DNA of 64,000 bases from Pseudomonadota bacterium (GCA_023435725.1 JAEYRD010000151.1:1-64000), one strand, 5' to 3'. Positions 1 through 8,995 are shown, numbered from the stretch's first letter. A program made the numbers and translations. Notes: generated by a model not told the origin, from the letters alone.

Positions 1-47
1 TCGTAACGGGACTCCGGATTCTTGTTTTGGCGCGTTTTCTTGACGCC

Positions 48-78
48 AACCGGTATCCACTTCGCTCGAAAATGCTCT
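48..78 (+). repeat. Dispersed intergenic repeat, copy 1
   Basis: This 31-base stretch matches the reverse complement of positions 29514-29544 at 28 of 31 positions by eye. It ends at the tadC stop codon, whose first bases on the minus strand overlap its last two positions. Repeats of this type, with a core like CCACTTCGCTCGAAAA, are to my knowledge very common between genes in Bradyrhizobium. The outer end (positions 1-47) probably belongs to the same element. Confidence 0.6.
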
Positions 79-1051
79 AGTGCAGCTCGGAGATCTTGAT
101 ACCGGTCGGTCCGAGAATGACGACGAACAGCACCGGCAGGAAGAACAGGATCATCGGCACGGTCAGCTTCGGCGGCAGTGCGGCGGCCTTCTTCTCGGCT
201 TCGTTCATGCGTATATCGCGATTTTCCTGCGCCATGACGCGCAAGGACTGCCCGAGCGGCGTGCCGTAACGCTCCGCCTGCTGAAGCGCGAGACACACCG
301 ACTTGACGCCTTCGAGCCCGGTGCGCCGCGACAGGTTCTCATAGGCGACCTTGCGGTCCTGCAGATAGGATAGCTCGGCCGTGGTCAGCGTGAACTCCTC
401 CGACAGTGCGATCGACTGGCCCACGATCTCGGTAGCCACCTTCCGGAACGCCATCTCGACCGACATGCCGGACTCGATGCAGATCAGCAGCAGGTCGAGC
501 GCGTCGGGAAAGGCGCGCTTGATCGAGAGCTGGCGCTTGGAGATCGCGTTTTTGAGGAACAGCATCGGCGCCTGGAGGCCGAGATAGGCCGCGCCGATGC
601 AGATGCCGATCTTGACCGGCATCGGCTTTTCCATATGCGCGATCAGGAACACGTAGAGGACCGCGCCGACGAACAGCACGAGCGGCGCCACCATGCGGGC
701 GAACAGGAAGGTGATGTAGGGCGCCTGGCCGCGATAGCCGGCCATGATCAGCTTGTCGCGGGCGGCTTCCTGGGCGAGCCATTTGGTGAGGTTGAAGTCC
801 TCGACGACCTTGGACACGAGCTGCTTCGGCGTCTGGCGCAGCGAGACCTTCTCGCCCTTGTTGAGGCGTTCGCGCTCGCGCTGCCGGATGCGTTCGCGCT
901 CGCTCGCCACCGCCTTCATGCGCTTGGAGAGGCCTTCACCGGCGAACATCGGCATCACCAGCGTATAAACGGTAGCGCTGGCGGCGATGGCCGCCAGCAG
1001 CATGGTCATGAAGCGGACGTCATGCAGTTTCGAGACGAGAAATTCGACCAT
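77..1051 (-). CDS. tadC: Tad pilus inner-membrane platform protein TadC
   Basis: Type II secretion F (T2SSF) family protein of 324 residues. With TadB it forms the inner-membrane platform on which the CpaF ATPase drives Flp pilus assembly. One membrane segment lies near residues 14-36, two more near 112-165, and the last near 292-315. The T2SSF core sits between them, with the typical FPDALDLL followed by an ESGMS turn near residue 180. A charged Arg/Glu stretch (about 50-66) follows the first helix. It is the last gene of the minus-strand pilus operon. Its ATG lies 9 bases after the tadB stop, and its own stop abuts a dispersed repeat. Family and order make the call secure. Confidence 0.93.
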   Translation of the reverse strand: MVEFLVSKLHDVRFMTMLLAAIAASATVYTLVMPMFAGEGLSKRMKAVASERERIRQRERERLNKGEKVSLRQTPKQLVSKVVEDFNLTKWLAQEAARDKLIMAGYRGQAPYITFLFARMVAPLVLFVGAVLYVFLIAHMEKPMPVKIGICIGAAYLGLQAPMLFLKNAISKRQLSIKRAFPDALDLLLICIESGMSVEMAFRKVATEIVGQSIALSEEFTLTTAELSYLQDRKVAYENLSRRTGLEGVKSVCLALQQAERYGTPLGQSLRVMAQENRDIRMNEAEKKAAALPPKLTVPMILFFLPVLFVVILGPTGIKISELH

Positions 1052-1060
1052 ACGGCACCG

Positions 1061-2038
1061 TCAGAAATCGAAGTTGATCATCTTCTTCATCACCATGATG
1101 CCGATCGACATCCAGACGACGCAGCCGACCAGCATGAGCTGGCCGGTGGGGTGGGTCCACAGAAGCGAGATGTAGTGCGGCGTCGTGAGATAGACCAGGA
1201 ACATCACGATCGGCGGCAGCGAGCCGATGATGCCGGCGGAGGCCTTGGCCTCCATCGACATCGCCTGTATCTTTTCCCTCATCTTCTTGCGATCGCGCAG
1301 CACCTTGGAAAGGTTGCCGAGCGCTTCGGAGAGATTGCCGCCCGATTTCTGCTGGATCGAGATGACGATGCCGAAGAAGTTGGCCTCCGGAAGCGGCATG
1401 CGCTCATAGAGACGCGAGCAGGCCTCGCCGAGCGGCATGCCGATCGCCTGCGTCTCTATGATGTTCAGGAATTCGCCGCGCAATGGCTCGGGCGCGTCGG
1501 CCGCGACGACCTTGATCGATTCGAACAGCGGCAGGCCCGCCTTGATACCGCGGACGATCACGTCGACCGCGTCCGGCAGCGCCGCCAGGAATTTCGCTTC
1601 GCGACGCTTCTTCAGGAAGCCGAGTGCCCAACGCGGCAGGCCGAGGCCTCCGGCAAAGGCGAGGCCGGCGGCACCGAGCAGGCCGCCCCCGACGAACAGA
1701 GCGGCTGCGGCCAGCACGCCCGCCACGACGGCCGACACGATCCAGAATTTCTGCGGTGTCCAGTCTAGCCCGGCCTGCGACAGGCGGACGCTGAGCGGAA
1801 CGCTTTTCTCCTGCTGGCGCCGCGCTTCTAGATCCTTGAGCGAGGTCTCGACCTGCTCGCGGCGCGATCGCTGGCTCTTCTCAGTTTGCTTGGCTGCAGG
1901 CGCGTCGGCACGCGCGATCGAGGCGCGGCGGCTTTCCGCCTTTCGCTCGCCCGACAGCAACGGATAGAGAAAGACCCAGGCGACGCCGCCGACGGCAGCG
2001 GTGGCGAGGAAGGCGAGGGCAAGGACCTGCATGTTCAT
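1061..2038 (-). CDS. tadB: Tad pilus inner-membrane platform protein TadB
   Basis: T2SSF-family partner of TadC, 325 residues from the chosen start. It has an N-terminal membrane helix, a charged cytoplasmic stretch of about 50 residues, two helices near residues 90-130, then the T2SSF domain with LPDAVDVIVRGIKAG and two C-terminal helices. The reading frame is open to 2098, but I chose the ATG at 2038 (MNMQVLA). It is preceded by GAGCAGG and lies just after the cpaF stop, whereas the longer form would add a charged tail overlapping cpaF. TadB and TadC together replace the single GspF/PilC of other systems. Confidence 0.93.
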   Translation of the reverse strand: MNMQVLALAFLATAAVGGVAWVFLYPLLSGERKAESRRASIARADAPAAKQTEKSQRSRREQVETSLKDLEARRQQEKSVPLSVRLSQAGLDWTPQKFWIVSAVVAGVLAAAALFVGGGLLGAAGLAFAGGLGLPRWALGFLKKRREAKFLAALPDAVDVIVRGIKAGLPLFESIKVVAADAPEPLRGEFLNIIETQAIGMPLGEACSRLYERMPLPEANFFGIVISIQQKSGGNLSEALGNLSKVLRDRKKMREKIQAMSMEAKASAGIIGSLPPIVMFLVYLTTPHYISLLWTHPTGQLMLVGCVVWMSIGIMVMKKMINFDF

Positions 2039-2054
2039 GGCGTCGCCGACCTGC

Positions 2055-3518
2055 TCATGTCTTCGGCGCCACTTCCGCCGCGTCGAGCGCGGCGGCAAGG
2101 CGCTTCTCCTCGCCGTAATAGCGGGCTCGTTCCCAGAACTTCGGACGGCCGATGCCGGTCGAGCGGTGCCGGCCGATGATCTTGCCGTTGGCGTCCTCGC
2201 CGACCATGTCGTAGAGGAAAATGTCCTGGGTGATGATGGTGTCGCCTTCCATTCCCATCACCTCGGTGACGTGGGTGATGCGGCGTGAGCCGTCGCGCAG
2301 GCGCGCGGCCTGGACGATGACGTCGATCGAGGCGCAGATCATCTCGCGAATGGTGCGCGAGGGCAGCGAGAAACCGCCCATGGTGATCATGGATTCGCAG
2401 CGCGACAGTGCTTCGCGTGGATTGTTGGCATGCAGCGTACCCATCGAGCCATCGTGGCCGGTGTTCATGGCTTGCAGCAGGTCGAAAGCCTCGGGGCCGC
2501 GGACTTCGCCGACGATGATGCGTTCGGGACGCATACGCAGGCAGTTTCGCACCAGCTCGCGCATGGTGACTTGGCCTTCGCCCTCGATGTTGGGCGGGCG
2601 GGTCTCGAGCCGCACCACATGAGGCTGCTGCAGCTGCAGTTCCGCCGCGTCCTCGCAGGTGATGACGCGTTCGTCGTGCTCGATGTAATTGGTCAGGCAG
2701 TTGAGCAGCGTGGTCTTGCCCGAACCGGTGCCGCCGGAGATCAGCACGTTGCAGCGGACACGGCCGATGATTTGCAGAATCTCCGCGCCCTCCGGCGAGA
2801 TTGCGCCGAACTTGACGAGCTGATCGAGTGTCAGCTTGTCCTTCTTGAATTTGCGGATGGTGAGCGCAGGACCGTCGATCGCGAGGGGCGGCACGATGGC
2901 GTTGACGCGGGAGCCGTCGGCGAGGCGCGCGTCGCAGATCGGCGAGGATTCGTCGACGCGCCGGCCGACCTGGCTGACGATGCGCTGGCAGATGTTGAGG
3001 AGCTGCTGGTTGTCACGGAAGCGAATGCCGGTGCGCTGGATCTTGCCGCCGACTTCGATGAAGACGGTGCCGGCCCCGTTCACCATGATGTCGGCGATGT
3101 CGTCGCGCGCGAGCAGCGGCTCGAGCGGACCATAGCCGAGCACGTCGTTGCAGATGTCGTCGAGCAGCTCTTCCTGCTCGGCGATCGACATCACGATGTT
3201 CTTGATCGCGATGATCTCGTTGACGATGTCGCGGATTTCCTCGCGCGCAGACTCGGAGTCCAGCTTGGCGAGCTGGGCGAGGTCGATGGCCTCGATCAAC
3301 GCGCCGAAGATCGTCGCCTTGACCTCGTAGTAATTGTCCGAGCGGCGGGTCTCCATGGCCGGCGCAGGCTTCGCCGGAGCGAGAGGCGGCGAGGCCATGG
3401 CCGGTGGCGGCGGCGCGCGCGTCACGGCGGGCGCCGGAGCCGGGGCAGGCTCTGGCGACACGGCGCCGGGCCTCGGAGCCCGAAAGTCGGTGTCTGTTCC
3501 GCTACGCTTACCGAACAC
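2055..3518 (-). CDS. cpaF: Tad pilus assembly ATPase CpaF/TadA
   Basis: Secretion ATPase of the VirB11/PulE superfamily, 487 residues, powering Flp pilus assembly at the cytoplasmic face. Residues about 10-55 are a Pro/Ala-rich linker. The N-terminal domain follows, then the catalytic core with Walker A GGTGSGKTT near residue 265, an Asp box around ITCEDAAEL, Walker B IIVGEVRG near 333, and a His box (TGHDGSMGTLHAN). Length and motifs are those of a complete CpaF. The gene is followed after 16 bases by tadB and preceded after 20 bases by cpaE, so it belongs to the same transcript. Confidence 0.96.
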   Translation of the reverse strand: MFGKRSGTDTDFRAPRPGAVSPEPAPAPAPAVTRAPPPPAMASPPLAPAKPAPAMETRRSDNYYEVKATIFGALIEAIDLAQLAKLDSESAREEIRDIVNEIIAIKNIVMSIAEQEELLDDICNDVLGYGPLEPLLARDDIADIMVNGAGTVFIEVGGKIQRTGIRFRDNQQLLNICQRIVSQVGRRVDESSPICDARLADGSRVNAIVPPLAIDGPALTIRKFKKDKLTLDQLVKFGAISPEGAEILQIIGRVRCNVLISGGTGSGKTTLLNCLTNYIEHDERVITCEDAAELQLQQPHVVRLETRPPNIEGEGQVTMRELVRNCLRMRPERIIVGEVRGPEAFDLLQAMNTGHDGSMGTLHANNPREALSRCESMITMGGFSLPSRTIREMICASIDVIVQAARLRDGSRRITHVTEVMGMEGDTIITQDIFLYDMVGEDANGKIIGRHRSTGIGRPKFWERARYYGEEKRLAAALDAAEVAPKT

Positions 3519-3538
3519 TTAACAACTCCATGCGGCGG

Positions 3539-4807
3539 CTATTTTCCCCGCAACTTGTCAATCAGGGGTGAAAGCAGGGACGACTTTTGCTTCTTCGTTT
3601 CGCTGCGGCCCGTCAGGCGCTGGGCGATCTGAAGGAACATCTCGATCGACTTGTGGTTGGCGGAGATCTCCGCGATCATCTGGCCGTTGTTTGCTGCCGA
3701 GCCGAAGATCTGCGGCTCGAACGGGATCGAGACCACCGGCTGGCTCTCGATCGCCTTGGCGAACTCCGCGGCGGCGATTTCGGGCCGTTTCGGGACGCCG
3801 ACCTGGTTCAGGCAGTAGAGCGGCGGCCGGTCGTTGGGGCGCGAGGCCTTCAGCAGATCGACCAGGTTCTTGGTATTGCGCAGGTTGGCGAGGTCAGGCG
3901 CCGCCACGATCAGGATGTCGTCCGCTCCGATCAAGGCGCGCTTGGTCCAGCCCGACCATTGGTGCGGGACGTCGAGCACGATGCAGGGCATGGTGGAGCG
4001 CAGCGTGTCGAACACGGCATCGAAGGCGTCGGTGCCGAAATCATAGACCCGGTCGAGCGTCGCCGGCGCCGCCAGCAGACTGAGGTGGTCGGTGCATTTC
4101 GACAGCAGACGGTCGATGAAGGCCGTATCGACACGGTCGGGCGAGAACACGGCGTCGGCAATGCCTTGCGGCGGGTCCTGGTTGTAGTCGAGCCCGGCGG
4201 TGCCGAAGGCGAGGTCGAGATCGGCGACGACCGCGTCCATTGCCAGGTCGCGCGCGATCGCCCAGGCGACGTTGTGGGAGATGGTGGAAGCGCCGACGCC
4301 GCCCTTCGCGCCGACAACGGCGATGATGCGGCCGACCGCCTTGGCTTCCGGCGCCGAAAACAGGTTGCAGATCGAGCGCACGACGTCGATCGCGCCGACC
4401 GGCGCGAGCACGTAATCGCTGACACCGCGGCGTACCAGTTCGCGGTAGAGCATGACGTCGTTGATGCGGCCGATCACGACGACGCGGGTGCCGGCATCGC
4501 AGACGGTGGCGAGCTGGTCGAGCCCGCCCAGAAGGTCGTTGCGGCCGTCGCTCTCGAGCACGATCACGTTCGGCGTGGGGGCGGAGCGGTAGGCTTCGAT
4601 CGCGGCGGCCATGCCGCCCATCTGGATCTTCAGATGAGCCTTGCCGAGACGGCGATCCTCGCCGGCCGACTGCACCGCGGCAGCGGTCTCTACGGTCTCG
4701 CAGAAGGCCTGGACCGAAACGCGCGGGGCAGGCGCAATGTGCTCCTCGACCGGCGGGAGAGATGCTTCCGGCTGTTCTTCTTGAGTCTGGCGAGCGTAGC
4801 TGATCAT
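3539..4807 (-). CDS. cpaE: Pilus localisation ATPase-like protein CpaE/TadZ
   Basis: CpaE/TadZ-type protein of 422 residues. An N-terminal receiver-like domain (about 45-160) lacks an evident phospho-acceptor pocket. A MinD/ParA-like ATPase domain follows, with the loop AKGGVGAST near residue 166. The loop keeps the signature lysine of ParA proteins, but Ala stands where the usual second lysine of KGGxGK would be, as is known for many TadZ proteins. In related systems it positions the pilus machine, often at a pole. It overlaps the cpaD stop by four bases (ATGA), which suggests coupled translation. Confidence 0.92.
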   Translation of the reverse strand: MISYARQTQEEQPEASLPPVEEHIAPAPRVSVQAFCETVETAAAVQSAGEDRRLGKAHLKIQMGGMAAAIEAYRSAPTPNVIVLESDGRNDLLGGLDQLATVCDAGTRVVVIGRINDVMLYRELVRRGVSDYVLAPVGAIDVVRSICNLFSAPEAKAVGRIIAVVGAKGGVGASTISHNVAWAIARDLAMDAVVADLDLAFGTAGLDYNQDPPQGIADAVFSPDRVDTAFIDRLLSKCTDHLSLLAAPATLDRVYDFGTDAFDAVFDTLRSTMPCIVLDVPHQWSGWTKRALIGADDILIVAAPDLANLRNTKNLVDLLKASRPNDRPPLYCLNQVGVPKRPEIAAAEFAKAIESQPVVSIPFEPQIFGSAANNGQMIAEISANHKSIEMFLQIAQRLTGRSETKKQKSSLLSPLIDKLRGK

Positions 4808-5538
4808 CTGCCGGTGTCGCTGAGTTTGGCCTTCTCGGCATCAGGATAAGAAACCGCCGTCGGATTTCCCTTGCGATACTTCTCGAAGGCGGCGGTGCGC
4901 CGCGGCGTGTAGGACGGCGTTTCAGGACGCGGCTGCTCGAGGTCCGACGGGTTGTCGACCATTGCCGCGAGGTTGCGCTGATAGGCGCAGCCGTAATTGT
5001 AATAGTCCTTGTTCTCGAACCAGCTCTTGTTCTTCATCGAGGGACCAATGTCCTCCGGCCACAGGCCGCAGGGACCCGCGACCGCGGCAATCCTGGAATA
5101 GGTGAGCCGGATCGGGGGCAGGAAGCGCTTGTCTTCCGGCTGGTAGGGGTGGACGGTGACGCCGCGCGGCGGAACGCCCGCCGCCGCCAGCATCGCCTGG
5201 ATCTCACGCATCGAGTCCGCGACCGGACGTGCGTTGGGTGTGCCGGACGGCACGTCGATGCGAATGGCGCCGGTGCCTTCGTGCACCCAGGTCGACGCCA
5301 GGCCCATCACGTCGGCGCGCTGGGCGGCCGTCAACCCGCCGCGGGCGTGGCCGACGAAGACGACGATCGAGCGGTTCTGTTCCGCGATCGCGATCGGATG
5401 ACGCTGCTTGTAGTCGTCCGGAATGGAGGCGGTGACCGCTTCGTCGTGCTGGCAGCCGCCGAGCGCAAGCGCGATGCCGACGAGCGCGCCGCCAAAGCCT
5501 ATGGCGCGTTTGCGAATCTGGGGTGGTCTTGTGATCAT
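4804..5538 (-). CDS. cpaD: Pilus assembly lipoprotein CpaD
   Basis: CpaD family, 244 residues. The N terminus has a basic stretch, a hydrophobic helix and a lipobox ending LGGC at about residue 29, so it should be a lipoprotein. In Tad systems CpaD is needed for the CpaC secretin to form in the outer membrane. The body carries the CpaD pattern (NRSIVVFVGHARGGLT, then NYGCAYQRNLAAMVDNP). It sits between cpaC (20 bases upstream) and cpaE (4-base overlap). Confidence 0.9.
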   Translation of the reverse strand: MITRPPQIRKRAIGFGGALVGIALALGGCQHDEAVTASIPDDYKQRHPIAIAEQNRSIVVFVGHARGGLTAAQRADVMGLASTWVHEGTGAIRIDVPSGTPNARPVADSMREIQAMLAAAGVPPRGVTVHPYQPEDKRFLPPIRLTYSRIAAVAGPCGLWPEDIGPSMKNKSWFENKDYYNYGCAYQRNLAAMVDNPSDLEQPRPETPSYTPRRTAAFEKYRKGNPTAVSYPDAEKAKLSDTGR

Positions 5539-5558
5539 CGTGAAGTCCCCGTTCCGCC

Positions 5559-7034
5559 TCAGTCGGTGATGAAGCCGTAGGTGCCGCGGTAGTTCTTCGC
5601 GGGCTCGGTCCGGCCTGGTACGCCGTAGATGCGGTTAATGTTGCCGAGCAGCTCGGCCTGCGGATCGGCGGGCGCGGAGAAGCCGTCATCCGGCCGCGAC
5701 AGGTCTTTTTGCGCCACGGCGCGAACGATATAGGGCGTCACGATCACGACCAGCTCGGTCGCGTTGTTGACGAAGTCGCGGCTGCGGAACAGCGTGCCGA
5801 GGATCGGGAGCTGCATCAGGCCCGGCAGTCCACTGACTGCCTGCTTGGTCTGCTGCTGGATCAGGCCGGCCATCGCCATCGCGCCGCCGGAGGGAATTTC
5901 CAGCGAGGTCTCTGCGCGGCGGGTCTTGATCGAGGGAACCGTCAGCGAGTTCACCGAGTTCGAGGTCACGGCCTGGGAGAGCGTGACGGAGTTTTCATTT
6001 GATAGCTCCGAGACCTCGGTCATCACCCGCATGCTGATCTTGCCCTCGCTCAGAACCACGGGGGTGAAGTTGAGCGAGATGCCGAACTTCTTGAAGCTGA
6101 TCTGGGTGGTACAGACATGGGTGGTGGGGTCGCACGCATAGCCCGCCGGCACCGGGAATTCACCGCCGGCGATGAACGTTGCCGATTCACCGGAGATCGC
6201 GGTCAGGTTCGGTTCGGCCAGCGTGCGGATCACGCCCGCGGATTCCATCGCGCGCAGGGTGGCCTGCACCGACGGGGTCGCGCCGAACTTCGTCGTCAAG
6301 TTGTTGCCGTCGACGAGGTTGCGGCCGAGAGCCGTGAACGGGTTGGAGTTGGTGAAGCTCACCACCGAGGTGCCGTAGTTGAGGTTAGCGGACAGGTCGA
6401 TGCCGAGCTGCTTGATGATGCTGCGCTGGACTTCCGCCACCGTCACCTTCAGCATGACCTGGTCGCGGCCGCGGACCACGATCGAGTTCACCACCTTGTC
6501 GGGGCCGCCGGCGAGGCGCGCGGCGAGATCGTTGGCCTGCTGGGCTTCGATCGGGTTCGCTGCCGTGCCCGACAGGACGACGCCGTCGCCGAGTCCGTCG
6601 ATCTGGATGTCGGAGTTGGGCAAGATCTGCTTCAGCGCGGCCCGCACGCCGTTGAGGTCGCGCTTGACCGCGATGTCATAGGCCGCAATCTGCTGGCCGG
6701 CGGAATCGAAGAACACGATGTTGGTCTGGCCGACTGCGGCGCCGATGATGTAGGCGCGCTGCGCCGAGCGGACCACCGCGTTGGCGATCTTGGGATCGGC
6801 GACCAGCACGTCCTTGATGTCGCGCGGCAGGTCGATCACGATGGACTTGCCGACGCCGAGCGAGAGGAAGCGCGCGTTCATCTGACCGTCGGCCGCGACC
6901 GGCGCCACGGGACGGTAGTCGGCGGCAAACACGGGAGTGAGCATCGGGTCGAGTACAAGCGCCAGGGCGGCCGAAAACGACAGGGCGCGAACCGCTGAGG
7001 TTCGCATCGTCGCCCAATCTGCCCTGCATTTCAT
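5559..7034 (-). CDS. cpaC: Tad pilus outer-membrane secretin CpaC/RcpA
   Basis: Secretin that forms the outer-membrane channel for the Flp pilus. It has a signal peptide (hydrophobic run ending VFAAD), then the pilus secretin N-domain (SLGVGKSIVIDLPRDIKDVLVADPKIANAVV), a BON-like segment, and the C-terminal secretin domain with VPVPAGY-type and SGGAMAMAGL motifs near the end. I chose the ATG at 7034 because GAGGA lies eight bases before it. An ATG at 7049, overlapping the cpaB stop as ATGA, adds only five residues and is possible. From 7034 the protein is 491 residues, complete for the family. A stand-alone copy of the N-domain type is encoded at 10251. Confidence 0.94.
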   Translation of the reverse strand: MKCRADWATMRTSAVRALSFSAALALVLDPMLTPVFAADYRPVAPVAADGQMNARFLSLGVGKSIVIDLPRDIKDVLVADPKIANAVVRSAQRAYIIGAAVGQTNIVFFDSAGQQIAAYDIAVKRDLNGVRAALKQILPNSDIQIDGLGDGVVLSGTAANPIEAQQANDLAARLAGGPDKVVNSIVVRGRDQVMLKVTVAEVQRSIIKQLGIDLSANLNYGTSVVSFTNSNPFTALGRNLVDGNNLTTKFGATPSVQATLRAMESAGVIRTLAEPNLTAISGESATFIAGGEFPVPAGYACDPTTHVCTTQISFKKFGISLNFTPVVLSEGKISMRVMTEVSELSNENSVTLSQAVTSNSVNSLTVPSIKTRRAETSLEIPSGGAMAMAGLIQQQTKQAVSGLPGLMQLPILGTLFRSRDFVNNATELVVIVTPYIVRAVAQKDLSRPDDGFSAPADPQAELLGNINRIYGVPGRTEPAKNYRGTYGFITD

Positions 7035-7045
7035 ATCGACTGTCC

Positions 7046-7843
7046 TCATCGTGCTTTCGCCGTCTGGCTAGGAATGCCGTAGCGAATGATCGAAACGCCC
7101 TCGCGCTTCTGCGAGGAGTCATCGAGCGTGATCTCGCTCATCTTGACGTCGACAATGCTGCGCAGCGCCAGCGACAGCGTGCCGCTCTGGCGTGCGGCGG
7201 AGAGCGTCGCAGTCTGGGTGGGATTGAGCTCGAGGGTGACGGTCTTGCCGACCACCGCGTTCTGGCCGTCCTTCTCCTTCGGAGCCTGGTCGATCGCCAG
7301 CACGCGGACATTGGCGAGGATGATCTCGGACGTGACGATGTCCGGGGCGCCGCTGCTCTGGTCGGGATTCTTGAGGCGGCGGGTCAGAAGGACGTCGACG
7401 CGATCGTTCGGCAGGATGAAGCCGCCTGCGCCGGTTTCCGGCGAGATCTCGGTCGAAATCGCGCGCATGCCGGTGGGCAGGATTGCCGCCATGAAGCCGG
7501 AGCCCTCGGCCTTGACCAGCTTCTGGTCGCGCATCGGCTCACCCTGAATGAAAGGGGCGCGCGCGATCGAACCGGTGACCTGGGTCACGCCGTCGGGGCG
7601 TTCGTTGCGGCGGATGAAGGTGGCGCTTGCGGTCGCGGTCGGCCAAGTCTGCCATTGCACGTCTTCCGGCTTGACGGTCTGGCCGAGGCCGATGTCGTTC
7701 TTGGCTACCAGCACGTCGACGGTGGGAAGCTGCGCGACCGGAGCCGGGGGCGGCGCAGAACGGTCCGAGCCGCTCGCCAGATACGCGGCGACGCCGCCGG
7801 CGCAGATGGCGACCGCCAGGACGACAATGCGTGCCCTATTCAT
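7046..7843 (-). CDS. cpaB: Pilus assembly protein CpaB/RcpC
   Basis: CpaB/RcpC protein of 265 residues. An N-terminal membrane anchor (RIVVLAVAICAGGVAAYL) is followed by a SAF domain near residues 45-110 and the RcpC C-terminal domain with DVLLTRR and the repeated INxxxLAID-like strands. It is periplasmic and works with the secretin. The frame is open to 7915, but the ATG at 7843 follows GGAAAG at good spacing and begins directly before the anchor. Its stop overlaps the longer cpaC start. Confidence 0.92.
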   Translation of the reverse strand: MNRARIVVLAVAICAGGVAAYLASGSDRSAPPPAPVAQLPTVDVLVAKNDIGLGQTVKPEDVQWQTWPTATASATFIRRNERPDGVTQVTGSIARAPFIQGEPMRDQKLVKAEGSGFMAAILPTGMRAISTEISPETGAGGFILPNDRVDVLLTRRLKNPDQSSGAPDIVTSEIILANVRVLAIDQAPKEKDGQNAVVGKTVTLELNPTQTATLSAARQSGTLSLALRSIVDVKMSEITLDDSSQKREGVSIIRYGIPSQTAKAR

Positions 7844-7911
7844 ACGCTTCACTTTCCAACGAGACGCCGCGACGCTGCCGCCGCCGTAATCGGCAGTTGA
7901 CCAGCTATTCG

Positions 7912-7926
7912 TCAAAGCATGGTTAA
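7912..7926 (-). promoter_or_regulatory. Possible CtrA-like box upstream of cpaB
   Basis: On the minus strand this reads TTAA, seven bases, TTGA. That is one mismatch from the CtrA consensus TTAA-N7-TTAA, and it lies about 70 bases before the cpaB start. CtrA controls pilus genes in Caulobacter. A one-mismatch site is easily found by chance, so this is only suggestive. A similar site lies upstream of the pilin gene. Confidence 0.25.
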
Positions 7927-7971
7927 TGAGGCGTATCTAAATCGGCTTAACGCCGGGTTTACCCGGTGTGT

Positions 7972-8496
7972 TCAGCGCAGCGCGAGGTGAGCGAGGTCGA
8001 TCGCCTTCACCCATTCGGTCTCCGGGTAGACCATCAGCGCGCTCAGTGCGAGCGCGATGCCATAGGGAATGCCGCTCTCCTTGGCGTGCAGCCGTGCGAG
8101 CCAGGCCTGGCCCGCAAGCCCGTAGGGCAGCGGCCATTGCCGGAATTGGAGCAGCAGCAGCGTCAGCGCCCCGCCGAACAGCGAGGCGTAGAGCAGGAAG
8201 TTCATCAGTTGCGCGAAACCGAACCAGAGCGCGACGGAGGCCGCGACCTTGGCATCGCCGCCGCCGACCCAGCCCATCGCAAAGCAGGCGAAGGCAACGA
8301 CCAGGACAAGCGCGCCGGCTCCGACATGACTCAGCATCTCATAGGGTGCCATGCCGCCAGCGAGGGCGAGCACGAAGAAGCCCGCGACCAGCGCCATCGA
8401 CACGCGGTTCGAGATGGTCATCGTGAAGAGATCGCTCGCGGCGGCGAACGCCATCAGGGCCGGGAAGAGCAGAAGGCGCGCAAGGTCGAGGATCAT
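7972..8496 (-). CDS. cpaA: Prepilin peptidase CpaA/TadV
   Basis: Type IV prepilin peptidase (aspartic protease family A24) of 174 residues that cleaves and matures the Flp pilin and the TadE-type pseudopilins. The two catalytic aspartates are visible: Asp22 in ASDLFT and Asp81 in the GGGD motif of GWVGGGDAK. It lacks the N-terminal methylase domain of PilD, as is usual for TadV. Several membrane helices cover most of the chain. It is the first gene of the cpaA-tadC run, separated from cpaB by 128 bases that could hold a second promoter. Confidence 0.92.
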   Translation of the reverse strand: MILDLARLLLFPALMAFAAASDLFTMTISNRVSMALVAGFFVLALAGGMAPYEMLSHVGAGALVLVVAFACFAMGWVGGGDAKVAASVALWFGFAQLMNFLLYASLFGGALTLLLLQFRQWPLPYGLAGQAWLARLHAKESGIPYGIALALSALMVYPETEWVKAIDLAHLALR

Positions 8497-8614
8497 GGGC
8501 TGCGTCTTGAGGCCTGGTTTATCGCGGGATCTGGCGTCGCCGCACGCTAGCCGGCAGTGCTAAACAAACCGACAACGGCGGCAGCCGGCTTGGTGGAAAC
8601 CGACGCGGACAGGC

Positions 8615-8761
8615 TCACCACAGGCTGGCAATGCGCGCGGCGAGCGCGACCGTTGCCAGCAGCAGTGCCAGGCAGACCCAGTAAGCCGGCGATTGGGCCT
8701 GGGTCTGCTCCGCCTCGCTCGCCGCAATCGCGGCATCGGTTGTGTACTTGCGCAACGCCAC
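8615..8761 (-). CDS. Small single-pass membrane protein
   Basis: A 48-residue frame begins at GTG 8761 and ends at TGA. It has a polar, Ala/Glu-rich N terminus (TTDAAIAASEAEQTQAQ) and then one clear membrane helix from about Tyr27 to Ile45 (VCLALLLATVALAARI). It lies between the Flp pilin gene and cpaA, on the same strand, right after the pilin terminator. No strong ribosome binding site is visible and I do not recognise the family. The amphipathic start plus clean helix favours a real gene, possibly an accessory to pilus assembly, but this is inference. Confidence 0.4.
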   Translation of the reverse strand: MALRKYTTDAAIAASEAEQTQAQSPAYWVCLALLLATVALAARIASLW

Positions 8762-8780
8762 TGGAACTCGCTGTACTCAA

Positions 8781-8808
8781 GAAAACAAACGCCCCGGAGG
8801 TCCGGGGC
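8781..8808 (-). terminator. Rho-independent terminator of flp
   Basis: A perfect 8-base-pair stem (GCCCCGGA with TCCGGGGC, two-base loop) is followed on the minus strand by a T-rich tail, GTTTGTTTTC. It lies 23 bases past the pilin stop. It would isolate strong pilin transcription from the assembly genes downstream. Confidence 0.8.
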
Positions 8809-8830
8809 TATTGCGGCGTTCGTCGATCGT

Positions 8831-8995
8831 TTACTTCAGCGACGAGCTGATCGAACCAAACTTGGTGTTCAGCGTGCTGCCGAGGTTGTTGACGACGGTG
8901 ATGATGGCCAGCGCGATGCCGGCAGCGATCAGGCCGTATTCGATGGCGGTGGCGCCGGATTCATCCTTCGCGAAACGCGCAATCAGGTTCTTCAT
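8831..8995 (-). CDS. flp: Flp-type pilin
   Basis: Flp/Fap pilin of 54 residues. The leader MKNLIARFAKDESG is followed by the class IVb processing site, with cleavage expected after Gly14. Glu at +5 and Tyr at +6 are present in ATAIEYGLIAAG, the Flp hallmark. A hydrophobic helix runs to about residue 36, followed by a short polar tail. CpaA (downstream) would process it, and CpaF, TadB and TadC would polymerise it. A GGAG lies 11 bases before the ATG. It has its own terminator and so is probably a separate, abundant transcript. Similar small pilins are often called pilA in Caulobacter. Confidence 0.95.
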   Translation of the reverse strand: MKNLIARFAKDESGATAIEYGLIAAGIALAIITVVNNLGSTLNTKFGSISSSLK

